Assembly (NCBI GenBank): GCA_015063985.1
Contig: SVTC01000006.1
Coordinates: 49,598 to 113,597 of the forward strand
Direction: 5' to 3'
Length of the DNA stretch: 64,000 bases
From: Oscillospiraceae bacterium
GTDB lineage: Bacteria > Bacillota > Clostridia > Oscillospirales > SIG627
In this document: positions 26,696-35,071 of the stretch, one piece after another
Position numbering within the stretch: position 1 is the first letter of the stretch
How the letters are laid out: the number at the start of each line of letters is the position of its first letter
Notes under the pieces: model-generated
The model's input: only the letters and a program-made list of their open reading frames with translations
Database searches by the model: none
What the model was told of the DNA's origin: nothing
Made by a program: the position numbers and the translations under genes

Positions 26696-27532
26696 TTATC
26701 GATTTATAAGATCGTTAAGATAGTTAAAGCTCTTTGTTGCCAGTGCAACCGCATCCTCAAAGCTATTATCACCTTCAGTCTCCAGCGAGACAACGCCGTT
26801 ATAGGAAATCTCCTTCAAAAGCTTGATACAATCTGCATTTTGAACCAAGCCCTCGCCCAACGCAACGCACTTTTTATTGCCGTTAATATCCTTTGCGTGA
26901 TAATGAACCACTCTGTCAAGCACGCCCTTTAGTACCTCAAGCTCGTTTTCTCCGCTGCCTGAGCTTTTATATCCCGACATTCCGTTGCCGCTTTCCACGT
27001 ATCCTGCACGAAATATATTGCAAGCATCGTAATTTATTCCGAGAACCCCTGACTCTCCCAACGAAAGAATCCTTTTCAATCCCTCAAGCGCAAGAGAAAA
27101 GCTTCCGTGAGGCTCAACCGCAAGAGTAACCTTAAGCTTTTTTGCCGTCTCCATTATTGCCGCAAGCTTATCTTCAAAGATCTTGAAGGCATCCTCGTCG
27201 CTTACTCCGTCGGGCTTTTTTCCGTCTCCCATATGCACTATGGGGATACCCGCCGCGGCTGCCCACTCGACACTCAGCTTGACCGAGTCCACCGCGTTGG
27301 GGTTTGCAATGATATTTCCGTTATATGACCACAGTCCCGTTATACCTTTAAAGCCGTATTTATTTTTCAGCCTCACAAGGTCTTGTGGGTCATCCTTTTC
27401 AATATTAACGTGGGGACACCATGGACCCACGGCTTGGGTCTCAAAATATTCAAAACCGATCCCGCGAATCGCATCAAGTGCTTTTTCCAATTCCACCTTT
27501 CTGAAAACGACTGTTCCGCATCCGATCTTCAT
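26696..27532 (-). CDS. Sugar phosphate isomerase/epimerase family protein
   Basis: 278-residue TIM barrel of the xylose isomerase-like / AP endonuclease 2 family. It begins MKIGCGTVVFRKVELEKAL. Metal-binding Glu and His positions are visible as VEPHGS near residue 147, NYDACN near residue 179, HYHAKD near residue 214 and LETEGD near residue 254. Members include inosose dehydratase, hydroxypyruvate isomerase and sugar epimerases. It lies between the AEC transporter (25-base gap) and the Gfo/Idh gene (16-base gap), which suggests they act on one imported compound. Confidence 0.85.
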   Translation of the reverse strand: MKIGCGTVVFRKVELEKALDAIRGIGFEYFETQAVGPWCPHVNIEKDDPQDLVRLKNKYGFKGITGLWSYNGNIIANPNAVDSVKLSVEWAAAAGIPIVHMGDGKKPDGVSDEDAFKIFEDKLAAIMETAKKLKVTLAVEPHGSFSLALEGLKRILSLGESGVLGINYDACNIFRAGYVESGNGMSGYKSSGSGENELEVLKGVLDRVVHYHAKDINGNKKCVALGEGLVQNADCIKLLKEISYNGVVSLETEGDNSFEDAVALATKSFNYLNDLINR

Positions 27533-27557
27533 AAGTACCTCCTCAACAGTTTAAAAA

Positions 27558-28514
27558 TCATATTCCCAAAAGCCATGCCGCAAATAAATATATAACGGGG
27601 AAGCTCAACACACAAAAAAGAGTATTTGACAAGGTTAGAGCCGCCGCATATTCACTGTCGAGCTTATACTTATTCGCCATTGCGGTTGCCGAAGCCGCGG
27701 TAGAAAGAGCGCTTGCGATAACAACGGCAGCCACAGCATGACTTGATAAACAAAGTCCGAATACCTTTAAAAGAAATATCACAAATATAATAAGCATCGG
27801 CAGAACCAAAAGCTTGAACAGAGAGCAGATATATACGTCCTTCTCCTTAAGCATTTCCCCGATCTTTATTTTTGAAAGCTCTGTACCCAAAACAAGCATA
27901 GAGAGAGGAAGTGTCAAGGAAGCAAGGATCTCACTATACTCACCTATCATAGTAAATTTTCCACCGATCCCCGTCAGGGAAAACACAAAACCCGCCAACA
28001 CCGCGATTCCCACAGGACTGACACAGGCCTTAAGGATATTAATGCAGGCTCTGTCCCTTGAAAGCTCGTACACCCCCAGAGTCAGAAGCAAAAAGGTACC
28101 AAACACGTTATACAGAGATATAAACACAGTTATCCGGGGGCTATCGGGAAAGAGATATGCCGTCAAGGGTATGCCTAAAAAACCACAGTTTGAAAAGGTC
28201 GCACAAAACACCGCAACGGGACGCCTTGAATCGTCTCTTTTAAAAAAGATCCCTCTTGCAACAAAAAATGCCGCGATCACAGCAAAAAAGGCAAAGAAAA
28301 CACAAAACAGTATATCTGTAATATTAAGAAGGGAAAGATCGGTCATACATAGCTTTCCAAACACCAAAAACGGCATAGCAACGTACATCAGAATATTTGT
28401 CAAGCTTGGTATAGCCGATTCTGCAATAAGCTTTTTTCTTGCCAAAATAAAGCCGGGAACTATCAAAAGCGAAAACATAAATACCTTTGAAGCCAACGGA
28501 AAAAATGATATCAT
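27558..28514 (-). CDS. AEC family transporter (auxin efflux carrier-like)
   Basis: 318 residues with about ten hydrophobic segments, five at each end around a short hydrophilic centre, the usual AEC layout. PGFILARKKLI near residue 20, NCGFLGIPL near residue 111 and the C-terminal ASALSTAASATAMANKY near residue 262 match the family. AEC proteins carry organic anions such as malate or malonate in bacteria. The start follows TAGGAG. It is the first gene of an operon with an epimerase and a dehydrogenase and diverges from an AraC regulator, so it probably moves the substrate or product of that pathway. Confidence 0.88.
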   Translation of the reverse strand: MISFFPLASKVFMFSLLIVPGFILARKKLIAESAIPSLTNILMYVAMPFLVFGKLCMTDLSLLNITDILFCVFFAFFAVIAAFFVARGIFFKRDDSRRPVAVFCATFSNCGFLGIPLTAYLFPDSPRITVFISLYNVFGTFLLLTLGVYELSRDRACINILKACVSPVGIAVLAGFVFSLTGIGGKFTMIGEYSEILASLTLPLSMLVLGTELSKIKIGEMLKEKDVYICSLFKLLVLPMLIIFVIFLLKVFGLCLSSHAVAAVVIASALSTAASATAMANKYKLDSEYAAALTLSNTLFCVLSFPVIYLFAAWLLGI

Positions 28515-28543
28515 AAATATCTCCTATATCCCATATCAATTTT

Positions 28544-28572
28544 ATTATATATACTAAAGCGGACATTTTCAA
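28544..28572 (-). promoter_or_regulatory. Promoter of the AEC operon
   Basis: Minus strand TTGAAA (28567-28572), 17-bp spacer, TATAAT (28544-28549). The -35 lies inside the first ACATTT repeat of the divergent regulatory region. Confidence 0.75.
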
Positions 28573-28645
28573 TGTCTATATGCGACATTTAAAGCTTTTT
28601 ACCGTCCGAATGGGACATTTTTAAGTATTATAAGTTGAACATTTT
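28562..28645. promoter_or_regulatory. Iterated ACATTT operator region between AEC operon and AraC gene
   Basis: ACATTT occurs four times in the same orientation at 28563, 28585, 28615 and 28639 (steps of 22, 30 and 24 bp), each preceded by G or A and followed by T/A-rich sequence. The first is part of a perfect inverted repeat, GACATT-TTC-AATGTC (28562-28576), and covers the -35 of the AEC promoter; the last covers the -35 of the araC promoter. Placement and spacing near two helical turns suggest binding of the adjacent AraC protein. Confidence 0.6.
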
Positions 28646-28663
28646 AAGCTCTTGTGATATACT
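28635..28663 (+). promoter_or_regulatory. Promoter of the AraC-family gene
   Basis: TTGAAC (28635-28640), 17-bp spacer, TATACT (28658-28663) with an extended -10 TGA, 28 bases upstream of the start codon. Confidence 0.7.
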
Positions 28664-28691
28664 GTTTTTAATATCACTAAAGGAGCAAGAA

Positions 28692-29576
28692 ATGTCTGAT
28701 AATAACAGCGCGTACATTTCACAAAGCATAAGCCGATTTGATATAGTTTTGGACAACAGTCTTTTTAACTGCAGAGTATTCTGGGCAAGGATAGTCAGCA
28801 GCGAAAGTGAAAGTCTGTTCACCCAATATTTAAAGCATAGCTTCTACGAGCTGCAATACTCTCTTAAAGGAAACATATCCCTGCTTCTGGAAAAAGATAC
28901 TCGACTTTCGGTTTGCGAGAGGAGCTTTGTTATCATCCCACCCGAGACTTATCACCAAATAACCGACTCCGAGGAAAGCGGAGCACGCTTTATCCTGGCT
29001 TTTTCTTTGGATGCAAAACGCACCAAGCTCTCCCGCACCATCGAAAAGAACTTAAAAGAAATAAGGGCATTTCATAACACACAGACCATGGAAAAGCTTA
29101 TTGAATTAATGATAAAAAAGGATTACTACGACGATCCGCTGAGAAAGGAAACCATCCGCTCATTTATGGAAAGCTTTTTTATGGAAATGCTTGAGACGGT
29201 GTGCGGCTTTGAAGAAGGTGTAGCGACTCAACGTCGAAGCAGTGCCGAGCAAACAGTGGAAGCAATAGAAGGATATATCAAGGGCTGCTACGGAATAGGA
29301 ATAAGCGTATCTGAGCTTTCAAAGCGCTTCTCCTTCAGCAGAAGACACCTGCAAAGACTTTTTATTACGACACGAAACTGTACCCCCAGCGAAGCGATCA
29401 ACCGAGAAAGACTAAAAAGAATAGAAGAGCTGACTGTATCAACAAGGCTATCCTTTAACGAAATTTCGCGCCTTTGCGGATTTTGCGACGAATACGCAAT
29501 GAATAAATTCTTCAGACGCCATAGCAACACCAATCTTTCCCAATTAAGAAATCTGAAAAACACATCCAAAATATGA
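28692..29576 (+). CDS. AraC family transcriptional regulator
   Basis: 294 residues starting at the ATG after AAAGGAGCAAGA. The N-terminal 150 residues form a cupin-like sensor (LLLEKDTRLSV then FVIIPPETYHQI). The C-terminal hundred residues hold two helix-turn-helix units: ISVSELSKRFSFSRRHLQRLF near residue 200 and FNEISRLCGFCDEYAMNKFFRR near residue 257, the standard AraC signature. It diverges from the AEC-epimerase-dehydrogenase operon and shares a repeat-rich promoter region with it, so it is the likely activator of that operon and controller of its own gene. The inducer is unknown. Confidence 0.9.
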   Translation: MSDNNSAYISQSISRFDIVLDNSLFNCRVFWARIVSSESESLFTQYLKHSFYELQYSLKGNISLLLEKDTRLSVCERSFVIIPPETYHQITDSEESGARFILAFSLDAKRTKLSRTIEKNLKEIRAFHNTQTMEKLIELMIKKDYYDDPLRKETIRSFMESFFMEMLETVCGFEEGVATQRRSSAEQTVEAIEGYIKGCYGIGISVSELSKRFSFSRRHLQRLFITTRNCTPSEAINRERLKRIEELTVSTRLSFNEISRLCGFCDEYAMNKFFRRHSNTNLSQLRNLKNTSKI

Positions 29577-29603
29577 AAAACCCCGTCGGTATTACCGACG
29601 GGG
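29576..29603 (-). terminator. Terminator of ftsZ
   Basis: CCCCGTCGGT pairs with ACCGACGGGG across a 3-base loop. On the minus strand TTTTT follows. It also lies just after the convergent AraC gene but has no good T-run on the plus strand. Confidence 0.85.
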
Positions 29604-29624
29604 TAAGCTTTTACTCGATCAAGA

Positions 29625-30719
29625 TCAATAAAAATTCTTTCTGTTGGTGTTGTTAAGTATCTTCATGAAAGCATCAAGATCCTCATTGGAATTGGTGTCC
29701 TCGGTAGACTGGCCTACAACGGGCTTTTCAAGAGTAGGTCTTGCTGCCTGGTTGCCGTTTGAGGAAGAATCAAAGCCGGTTGCAACAACGGTGATCTTCA
29801 TTTCATCCTGGAGGCTCTCGTCGAAGGATACACCCCAAATGAGGTTTACGTCGGGATGACCCTCACTCTGGATCATGCTGGAAGCGATCTCAGCCTCATC
29901 AAATCCGATATCGGGAGATGCGGTGATGCTGACGATGATGCCTCTTGCACCTGCAATGCTGGTCTCCAGAAGAGGACTGGAAATTGCCATTCTTGCGGCA
30001 ACCTCTGCCTTTTCCTTGCCCTTGCCGAAGCCAACGCCCATATGAGCAAGACCTGCATTGGACATTACTGCGGTAACGTCAGCAAAGTCGAGGTTTACAA
30101 AGCCGGGAACGTTGATAAGGTTGGAGATGCTCTGAACGCCGCGGCTGAGAACTCCGTCTGCAACCTCAAAGGCATTGAGAAGAGTGATCCTGGTCTCGCT
30201 GACCATCTTCAGTCTTTCATTGGGGATAACAACAAGAGAGTCAACAAACTGAGAAAGATTCTTGATTCCTTCCTCTGCCTGCTCCATACGCTTCTTGCCT
30301 TCAAAAGCAAAGGGCTTTGTAACGATACCTACGGTAAGAATACCCAGATCCTTTGCGACCTTAGCAATAATGGGAGATGCGCCGGTTCCTGTTCCGCCGC
30401 CCATACCGCTGGTGAGGAACACCATATCAGCACCCTTAAGAGCTGCGGTGATCTCTTCGAGGGACTCCTCTGCGGCACGCTTACCGACCTCGGGGTTTGC
30501 GCCTGCACCGAAGCCTCTGGTAACTCTTTCACCGATAATTACCTTCTTGCCTGCGCCGGACTTGTTAAGGGACTGCTTATCTGTGTTCATAACGATGAAC
30601 TCAACACCCTTGATCTCGGACTGGATCATACGGTTGACGGTATTTGTTCCGCCTCCGCCGACGCCGACCACCTTTATATTAACCTGAGTTTCATTGTCCA
30701 TTTCGAATTCAAAAGACAT
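29625..30719 (-). CDS. ftsZ: Cell division protein FtsZ
   Basis: 364-residue tubulin-like GTPase that forms the division ring. GGGGTNTVNRM at residues 20-30 and the tubulin signature GGGTGTGASPI near residue 107 bind GTP, and the T7 loop NLDFAD near residue 208 supplies the catalytic Asp. A short variable linker ends in DLDAFMKILNNTNRKNFY, whose DxDxFxxILN part corresponds to the conserved C-terminal peptide for FtsA/SepF binding. It ends the division and cell-wall cluster, 162 bases after ftsQ, with its own promoter. No ftsA is present next to it. Confidence 0.97.
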   Translation of the reverse strand: MSFEFEMDNETQVNIKVVGVGGGGTNTVNRMIQSEIKGVEFIVMNTDKQSLNKSGAGKKVIIGERVTRGFGAGANPEVGKRAAEESLEEITAALKGADMVFLTSGMGGGTGTGASPIIAKVAKDLGILTVGIVTKPFAFEGKKRMEQAEEGIKNLSQFVDSLVVIPNERLKMVSETRITLLNAFEVADGVLSRGVQSISNLINVPGFVNLDFADVTAVMSNAGLAHMGVGFGKGKEKAEVAARMAISSPLLETSIAGARGIIVSITASPDIGFDEAEIASSMIQSEGHPDVNLIWGVSFDESLQDEMKITVVATGFDSSSNGNQAARPTLEKPVVGQSTEDTNSNEDLDAFMKILNNTNRKNFY

Positions 30720-30772
30720 TTTTATCTTTCCTCCTGCACTTTATTTATTCCTGATTACAGCTTCACTAAGTA

Positions 30773-30787
30773 TACAATAATATTGTA
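30773..30787. promoter_or_regulatory. Palindrome upstream of ftsZ
   Basis: Seven bases each side, TACAATA and TATTGTA, around one central base. It overlaps a candidate minus-strand promoter (TTGCAA, 17-bp spacer, TACAAT) about 55 bases upstream of the ftsZ start. It could be an operator or simply a by-product of overlapping -10 elements. Confidence 0.35.
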
Positions 30788-30881
30788 ACTCTTTTTGTTG
30801 ATTTTTGCAAGTATTTTTCGCAATTTTTTTGTGTTATTTTTTTCTTTTTTTCTAAAAATACGCTTTTTTTACAAATACAGC

Positions 30882-31691
30882 CTATTTATTATAAAGCTTT
30901 ACGTATGCGGTACTGGTCTCACGGACGTCTATCTGACCTATATCATCCTCGTAAAGCTCCTCTACGACCTTTACGACCATAGCTATTTTATACTTTATAT
31001 TCTCCGTGCTTCCCAGCTTTACGTCGAATCTTGAATCAAAATCCATACTGATGTCAAACTTATCGGTCATATCGATGGTATCTATTTTATCCACGACCCC
31101 GTTTGCTTCCACCGCAACTATGATCTGATCCACCATGTTCATAAGAGTATCGTCGCTATAAATAACCTTTTCTCCCACGACGCATCTTTGGATCCTGTCG
31201 CTTACCACCGTTATCCTGTGAACGCCGCCGTCATCGGGAGAGCTGCACATTTTAATGACTCTCTGCTCATCATTTATGGCGTAGTACTCTTCCCCCAGCT
31301 TTATACACATATCCCCCATATCCTCGTCAAAGCTTATGCTTACCGAGGACGGAAAAACCAGGCTCACCTTTACGTTACACAGATAATGATATTCCGCCTC
31401 AAGCTTCTTTTCAATGCGCGCGGCATCGATGCTGTAAAGAACGTCTCCCTCCTTGATCCCCGCGGAAGCAATGATATCTTCGACACTGTAAAGCTCGGTG
31501 GGCTTAACGTCCACCGTTGCCACCTTACATAGGTTTGTTATCAGTATCCAGGCTACAACGCCTACGCAAAGGACTATGATCACCGAAAACAGCAACCACT
31601 GTCGGAGCTTATTATATCTTTTTTTGTCCTTTACGTCGAATACACTTTTTTCATCTGTAACGACCTGAGTCGTCGTGTCCCTTTCGCTCAT
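30882..31691 (-). CDS. ftsQ: Cell division protein FtsQ (POTRA domain)
   Basis: 269 residues. A cytosolic N-terminus is followed by one membrane helix at about residues 31-51 (LLFSVIIVLCVGVVAWILI) and an extracellular POTRA domain starting VDVKPTELYSVEDIIASAGIKEGD near residue 60, then the FtsQ/DivIB beta domain. It bridges FtsL/DivIC in the divisome. It overlaps murG by 4 bases. The adjacent ftsA usually found in other bacteria is missing. Confidence 0.9.
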   Translation of the reverse strand: MSERDTTTQVVTDEKSVFDVKDKKRYNKLRQWLLFSVIIVLCVGVVAWILITNLCKVATVDVKPTELYSVEDIIASAGIKEGDVLYSIDAARIEKKLEAEYHYLCNVKVSLVFPSSVSISFDEDMGDMCIKLGEEYYAINDEQRVIKMCSSPDDGGVHRITVVSDRIQRCVVGEKVIYSDDTLMNMVDQIIVAVEANGVVDKIDTIDMTDKFDISMDFDSRFDVKLGSTENIKYKIAMVVKVVEELYEDDIGQIDVRETSTAYVKLYNK

Positions 31692-32809
31692 TTTTTCAAT
31701 AGCAGACTTATCTGCTCGTATATGATATTCTGAGCTCCGGGTCTTGCAAGGGCTCTCATATTCTTTTCCATTTCAAGACGCTTACTTTCATCAGAAAGGA
31801 TCTGCTCCACCGCCTCAGTGAGACTTTCGCCCCCCAGCTTGTTTTCTTCTATCAATATAGCCGCACCTGCGTCTGAAAAGACCTTTGCGTTTTTATATTG
31901 ATGGTTATCGGTAACGTATGGCGAAGGGATCAGTATCGCCGCCTTACCCAGAATTGCAAGCTCGCTTAAGGTTATTGCACCCGCACGGCTGATAACAAGA
32001 TCCGCTGCAGCCATTTTGGAAGGCATATCGTATATATAGTCACAAAGCTCAACGTCAGCAAGCTTATCTATTCCATCCTCTCTTGCCTTTGTCATCCAGG
32101 CTTCATAGCTTCCGGTTCCGAAGGCGTGGATATGCTTAACTCCCTTTTTTGATGAATAATCCCTTATAAGGCCGTAAACCGCCTCGTTAACGGGACGTGC
32201 ACCAAGAGAGCCTCCGTAGGAAAGAATGCAAGGCTTATCTATTCCGAGCCTTCTTCTTTCTTCCTCCTTATCCGCTTTAAGGATCGCGGGATTTACGGGA
32301 TTTCCGCAAAACACCGCTCTTTCCGGATGCTTTAAAAAGCCCGCCGTATTTTCAAAGGAGATCATAACTCTGTCAACGTATGCGCTGAGCTTTCTTGTGG
32401 TAACTCCCGGAACAGCATTCTGCTCGTGGATCAAGGTGGGTATCCCCATCTTCGTGGCGGCACGAAGGATGCTCCAGCTCACGTATCCGCCGGTTCCTAT
32501 TACGATATCCGGGCGAAAATCCTTTACTATCTTCTTTGCATTGGATACACCCATGACCGCATAATACGCCGCCTTGCAATTGTGCACAACGTTTTTGGGA
32601 CTTATCTTTCTTTTAAAGCCGTAGCTTTTTACATGACGGATCTTAAAGCCTTCCTTTGTAACGAGACGGTTTTCCATTCCCGAGGGTGTTCCCACAAAGA
32701 TTATCTCGCTATCGGGCTCTTCTTCCAATATCTTTTTGGCAATGGAAAGAGCCGGATTAATATGGCCTGCCGTTCCCCCGCCGCTTAAGATTACTTTGAT
32801 AAGCCTCAC
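31688..32809 (-). CDS. murG: UDP-GlcNAc:undecaprenyl-PP-MurNAc-pentapeptide GlcNAc transferase
   Basis: 373-residue GT28 enzyme that makes lipid II on the inner membrane face. The glycine-rich loop SGGGTAGHINPAL at residues 9-21 and the second loop SYGGSLGARPVN near residue 193 are diagnostic. SRAGAITLSELA near residue 272 is the UDP-GlcNAc-binding site. It overlaps ftsQ by 4 bases and starts two bases after the ftsW stop, so the cluster is tightly packed. Confidence 0.97.
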   Translation of the reverse strand: MRLIKVILSGGGTAGHINPALSIAKKILEEEPDSEIIFVGTPSGMENRLVTKEGFKIRHVKSYGFKRKISPKNVVHNCKAAYYAVMGVSNAKKIVKDFRPDIVIGTGGYVSWSILRAATKMGIPTLIHEQNAVPGVTTRKLSAYVDRVMISFENTAGFLKHPERAVFCGNPVNPAILKADKEEERRRLGIDKPCILSYGGSLGARPVNEAVYGLIRDYSSKKGVKHIHAFGTGSYEAWMTKAREDGIDKLADVELCDYIYDMPSKMAAADLVISRAGAITLSELAILGKAAILIPSPYVTDNHQYKNAKVFSDAGAAILIEENKLGGESLTEAVEQILSDESKRLEMEKNMRALARPGAQNIIYEQISLLLKK

Positions 32810-32811
32810 TC

Positions 32812-34026
32812 CTAACTTTTTTCTATATATGAAAACCTGGAAATATTAAGTATAATACCCATTTCCGCACTGAGCATTACCATTGCCGAGCCTCCGTAGC
32901 TGAAAAACGGAAGACTTACACCCGTTGAAGGTATGGAGTTTGTAACAACGGCAATATTCAACACCACCTGGATCGCGACCTGAAGTATCAGCCCAAGCAC
33001 GACCAGAGTCGTATACTGAGTCGGTGCATGCTTGGCTATATAAAAGCCGCGCCATATCAAGACCCCGAACAAGGCTATGACCGCCAAAGCAAATACAAAG
33101 CCCAATTCTTCACAGAGAATAGCGAAAATGTAGTCGTTTTGAGGCTCGGGAAGCCACAGATGCTTCTGGGTGCTCTGACCAAGTCCCTTTCCCCATATTC
33201 CGCCCGAGCCGATAGCATAAAGAGACTGCAAGGGCTGCCATCCCTTTCCCGAGGGATCCATTTCGGGATGAAGCCAGTTTTCTATACGGCTTGATCCATG
33301 ATCGGTGGCAAACAAAAGCACGACCATCAGCACTGCCGCAACACCTGCAAGACCAAAGAAGTAAAGCTTTCTCGTGCCTCCCAAAAACATCATCGCCGCG
33401 ATAATGAGAAGTATGATTATCATTGCGGAAAGGTGGGGCTCCTTATAAAGCAGAAATGCTATCACTCCGAAAACCAAAATAAAGGGTACTACACCGTGTA
33501 AGAAGGTCTTCATTTTTTTCTGATTATCCACGATGTATTCCGCAAAAAACAAAACCACTGCCACCTTGGCAACCTCCGATGGCTGAATCTGTATCGGACC
33601 AAGCTCTATCCATCTTGTGGCACCGTTTACGTTTTTACCAACGAACAAGACCGCGATCAGTAAAAGTATACTGACCACCATAATGACCTTTGTAAACTTT
33701 TTTATGATCAAATAGTCAACCATGGTACATAACCACATAACCACGGCAGAGGCAGCCAACCACATGACCTGACGGCTTACAAAGTAATAGCTGTCGCCAA
33801 ACTCGTTTTTGGCATAGGCATAGCTGGAGGTAAAGACCATTGTGGTTCCAATGCACAAAAGCAAAACGACGATGATCAAAAACGGTCGATCGATACCGCT
33901 TTTCATTCGGACGATCTTGCGCGTTCTCACCGCCTTGCTTTTTAAAAGTCTGTGTTTTTTTCTGACTATACCGCTTTCGGACTCACTGTCGTTTTCCGTC
34001 AGGGTCTTTGATTCTAAATTTTCCAA
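32812..34026 (-). CDS. ftsW: Septal peptidoglycan polymerase FtsW
   Basis: 404-residue SEDS-family glycosyltransferase with about ten membrane segments after a cytosolic N-terminus of some 45 charged residues. It contains the catalytic-region sequence QIQPSEVAKVA near residue 150 and NDYIFAILCEELGF near residue 300, and the C-terminal PFFSYGGSAM motif. The start is a TTG preceded by TAGGAG. In this cluster it follows mraY directly, where murD usually lies. Confidence 0.95.
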   Translation of the reverse strand: MENLESKTLTENDSESESGIVRKKHRLLKSKAVRTRKIVRMKSGIDRPFLIIVVLLLCIGTTMVFTSSYAYAKNEFGDSYYFVSRQVMWLAASAVVMWLCTMVDYLIIKKFTKVIMVVSILLLIAVLFVGKNVNGATRWIELGPIQIQPSEVAKVAVVLFFAEYIVDNQKKMKTFLHGVVPFILVFGVIAFLLYKEPHLSAMIIILLIIAAMMFLGGTRKLYFFGLAGVAAVLMVVLLFATDHGSSRIENWLHPEMDPSGKGWQPLQSLYAIGSGGIWGKGLGQSTQKHLWLPEPQNDYIFAILCEELGFVFALAVIALFGVLIWRGFYIAKHAPTQYTTLVVLGLILQVAIQVVLNIAVVTNSIPSTGVSLPFFSYGGSAMVMLSAEMGIILNISRFSYIEKS

Positions 34027-34041
34027 TGGTTATCTCCTACG

Positions 34042-35052
34042 TCAAAATAAAAAATAACTTAACGCGCAGAGGACAAGTGTTATAAGAGTAAAAATGAAAA
34101 CGATCTTCTGTTCTCCCCAACCGCACATTTCAAAATGATGATGTATGGGCGACATTTTGAATACGCGCTTTCCGGTAAGCTTGAAGGAGAGCACCTGGAT
34201 AATAACGGAAAAAACCTCCACAAAGTACATCAAGCCAACGATCACGATAATCAGAGGCTGTCCAACAAGGAAGGAAAGTCCCACAACGGCACCTCCCAAA
34301 AAGAGACTGCCCGTATCACCCATAAAGATCCTTGCGGGGTGAATGTTATAAAACAAAAATCCTATAAGACCGCCGATAAGACCGCCTGCAAGCGTCAGTC
34401 TGGCAGTGAAAAACGAAGGCTGAAGGATGCTTAAGGAGAATAACACCGCGGCGAAAAACAAAGTGATCGCCAAGGTAATGCTTCCCGCAAGTCCGTCGAT
34501 GCCGTCTGTAAGATTAACGCTGTTTACAGTAAATGCAATAAAGAAAAGACAGAATATCCAATAGAACACTCCAAGCTCAAGCTCCACCCCGAAAAACGGA
34601 ATCGGAATAGCGGTGGACGTTATTGCTCCCGATGCGCTCATTGCCCACAAAAACAACGCCGCCGAAGCAAACTGAAGCACAAGCTTTTGCATTGCGCTCA
34701 GACCCTTATTCTGCTTTTTCACAAATTTGGTAAAGTCATCCACAAAGCCGATAGCCCCGGATAGGATCATAAAGCCCAGAACCGCAAGGGTCGCCATATC
34801 CTTTGTCTTGACTATGCTCACAACCGCAAAGAGAGCAAAGCTGATAAGAATACCCGCTATAAAGAAGAGTCCTCCCATAGTGGGGGTTCCTTCCTTATTT
34901 TTGTGCCAACGAGGACCTATATCCAGGATCTTCTGTCCCATTTTGATCCTCATCAAAAACGGTATAAACTTTTTTTCCAGAAGCACCGTAGCCAAAAAGC
35001 TGCAGAGTACGCTTCCGGCAAAGATCAAAATAAGAGTCTGCATTTGTGTCAT
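34042..35052 (-). CDS. mraY: Phospho-N-acetylmuramoyl-pentapeptide transferase
   Basis: 336-residue polytopic enzyme that makes lipid I. It has DIGPRWHKNKEGTPTMGG near residue 44 (cytosolic loop, active site), DDFTKF near residue 105 with the catalytic Asp pair, NLTDGIDGLAG near residue 177 and IHPARIFMGDTGSL near residue 238, and it ends with the HHHFE motif near residue 305. It sits between murF (19 bases) and ftsW (15 bases). Confidence 0.97.
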   Translation of the reverse strand: MTQMQTLILIFAGSVLCSFLATVLLEKKFIPFLMRIKMGQKILDIGPRWHKNKEGTPTMGGLFFIAGILISFALFAVVSIVKTKDMATLAVLGFMILSGAIGFVDDFTKFVKKQNKGLSAMQKLVLQFASAALFLWAMSASGAITSTAIPIPFFGVELELGVFYWIFCLFFIAFTVNSVNLTDGIDGLAGSITLAITLFFAAVLFSLSILQPSFFTARLTLAGGLIGGLIGFLFYNIHPARIFMGDTGSLFLGGAVVGLSFLVGQPLIIVIVGLMYFVEVFSVIIQVLSFKLTGKRVFKMSPIHHHFEMCGWGEQKIVFIFTLITLVLCALSYFLF

Positions 35053-35071
35053 ACCAAAATTCTCAAATCTT

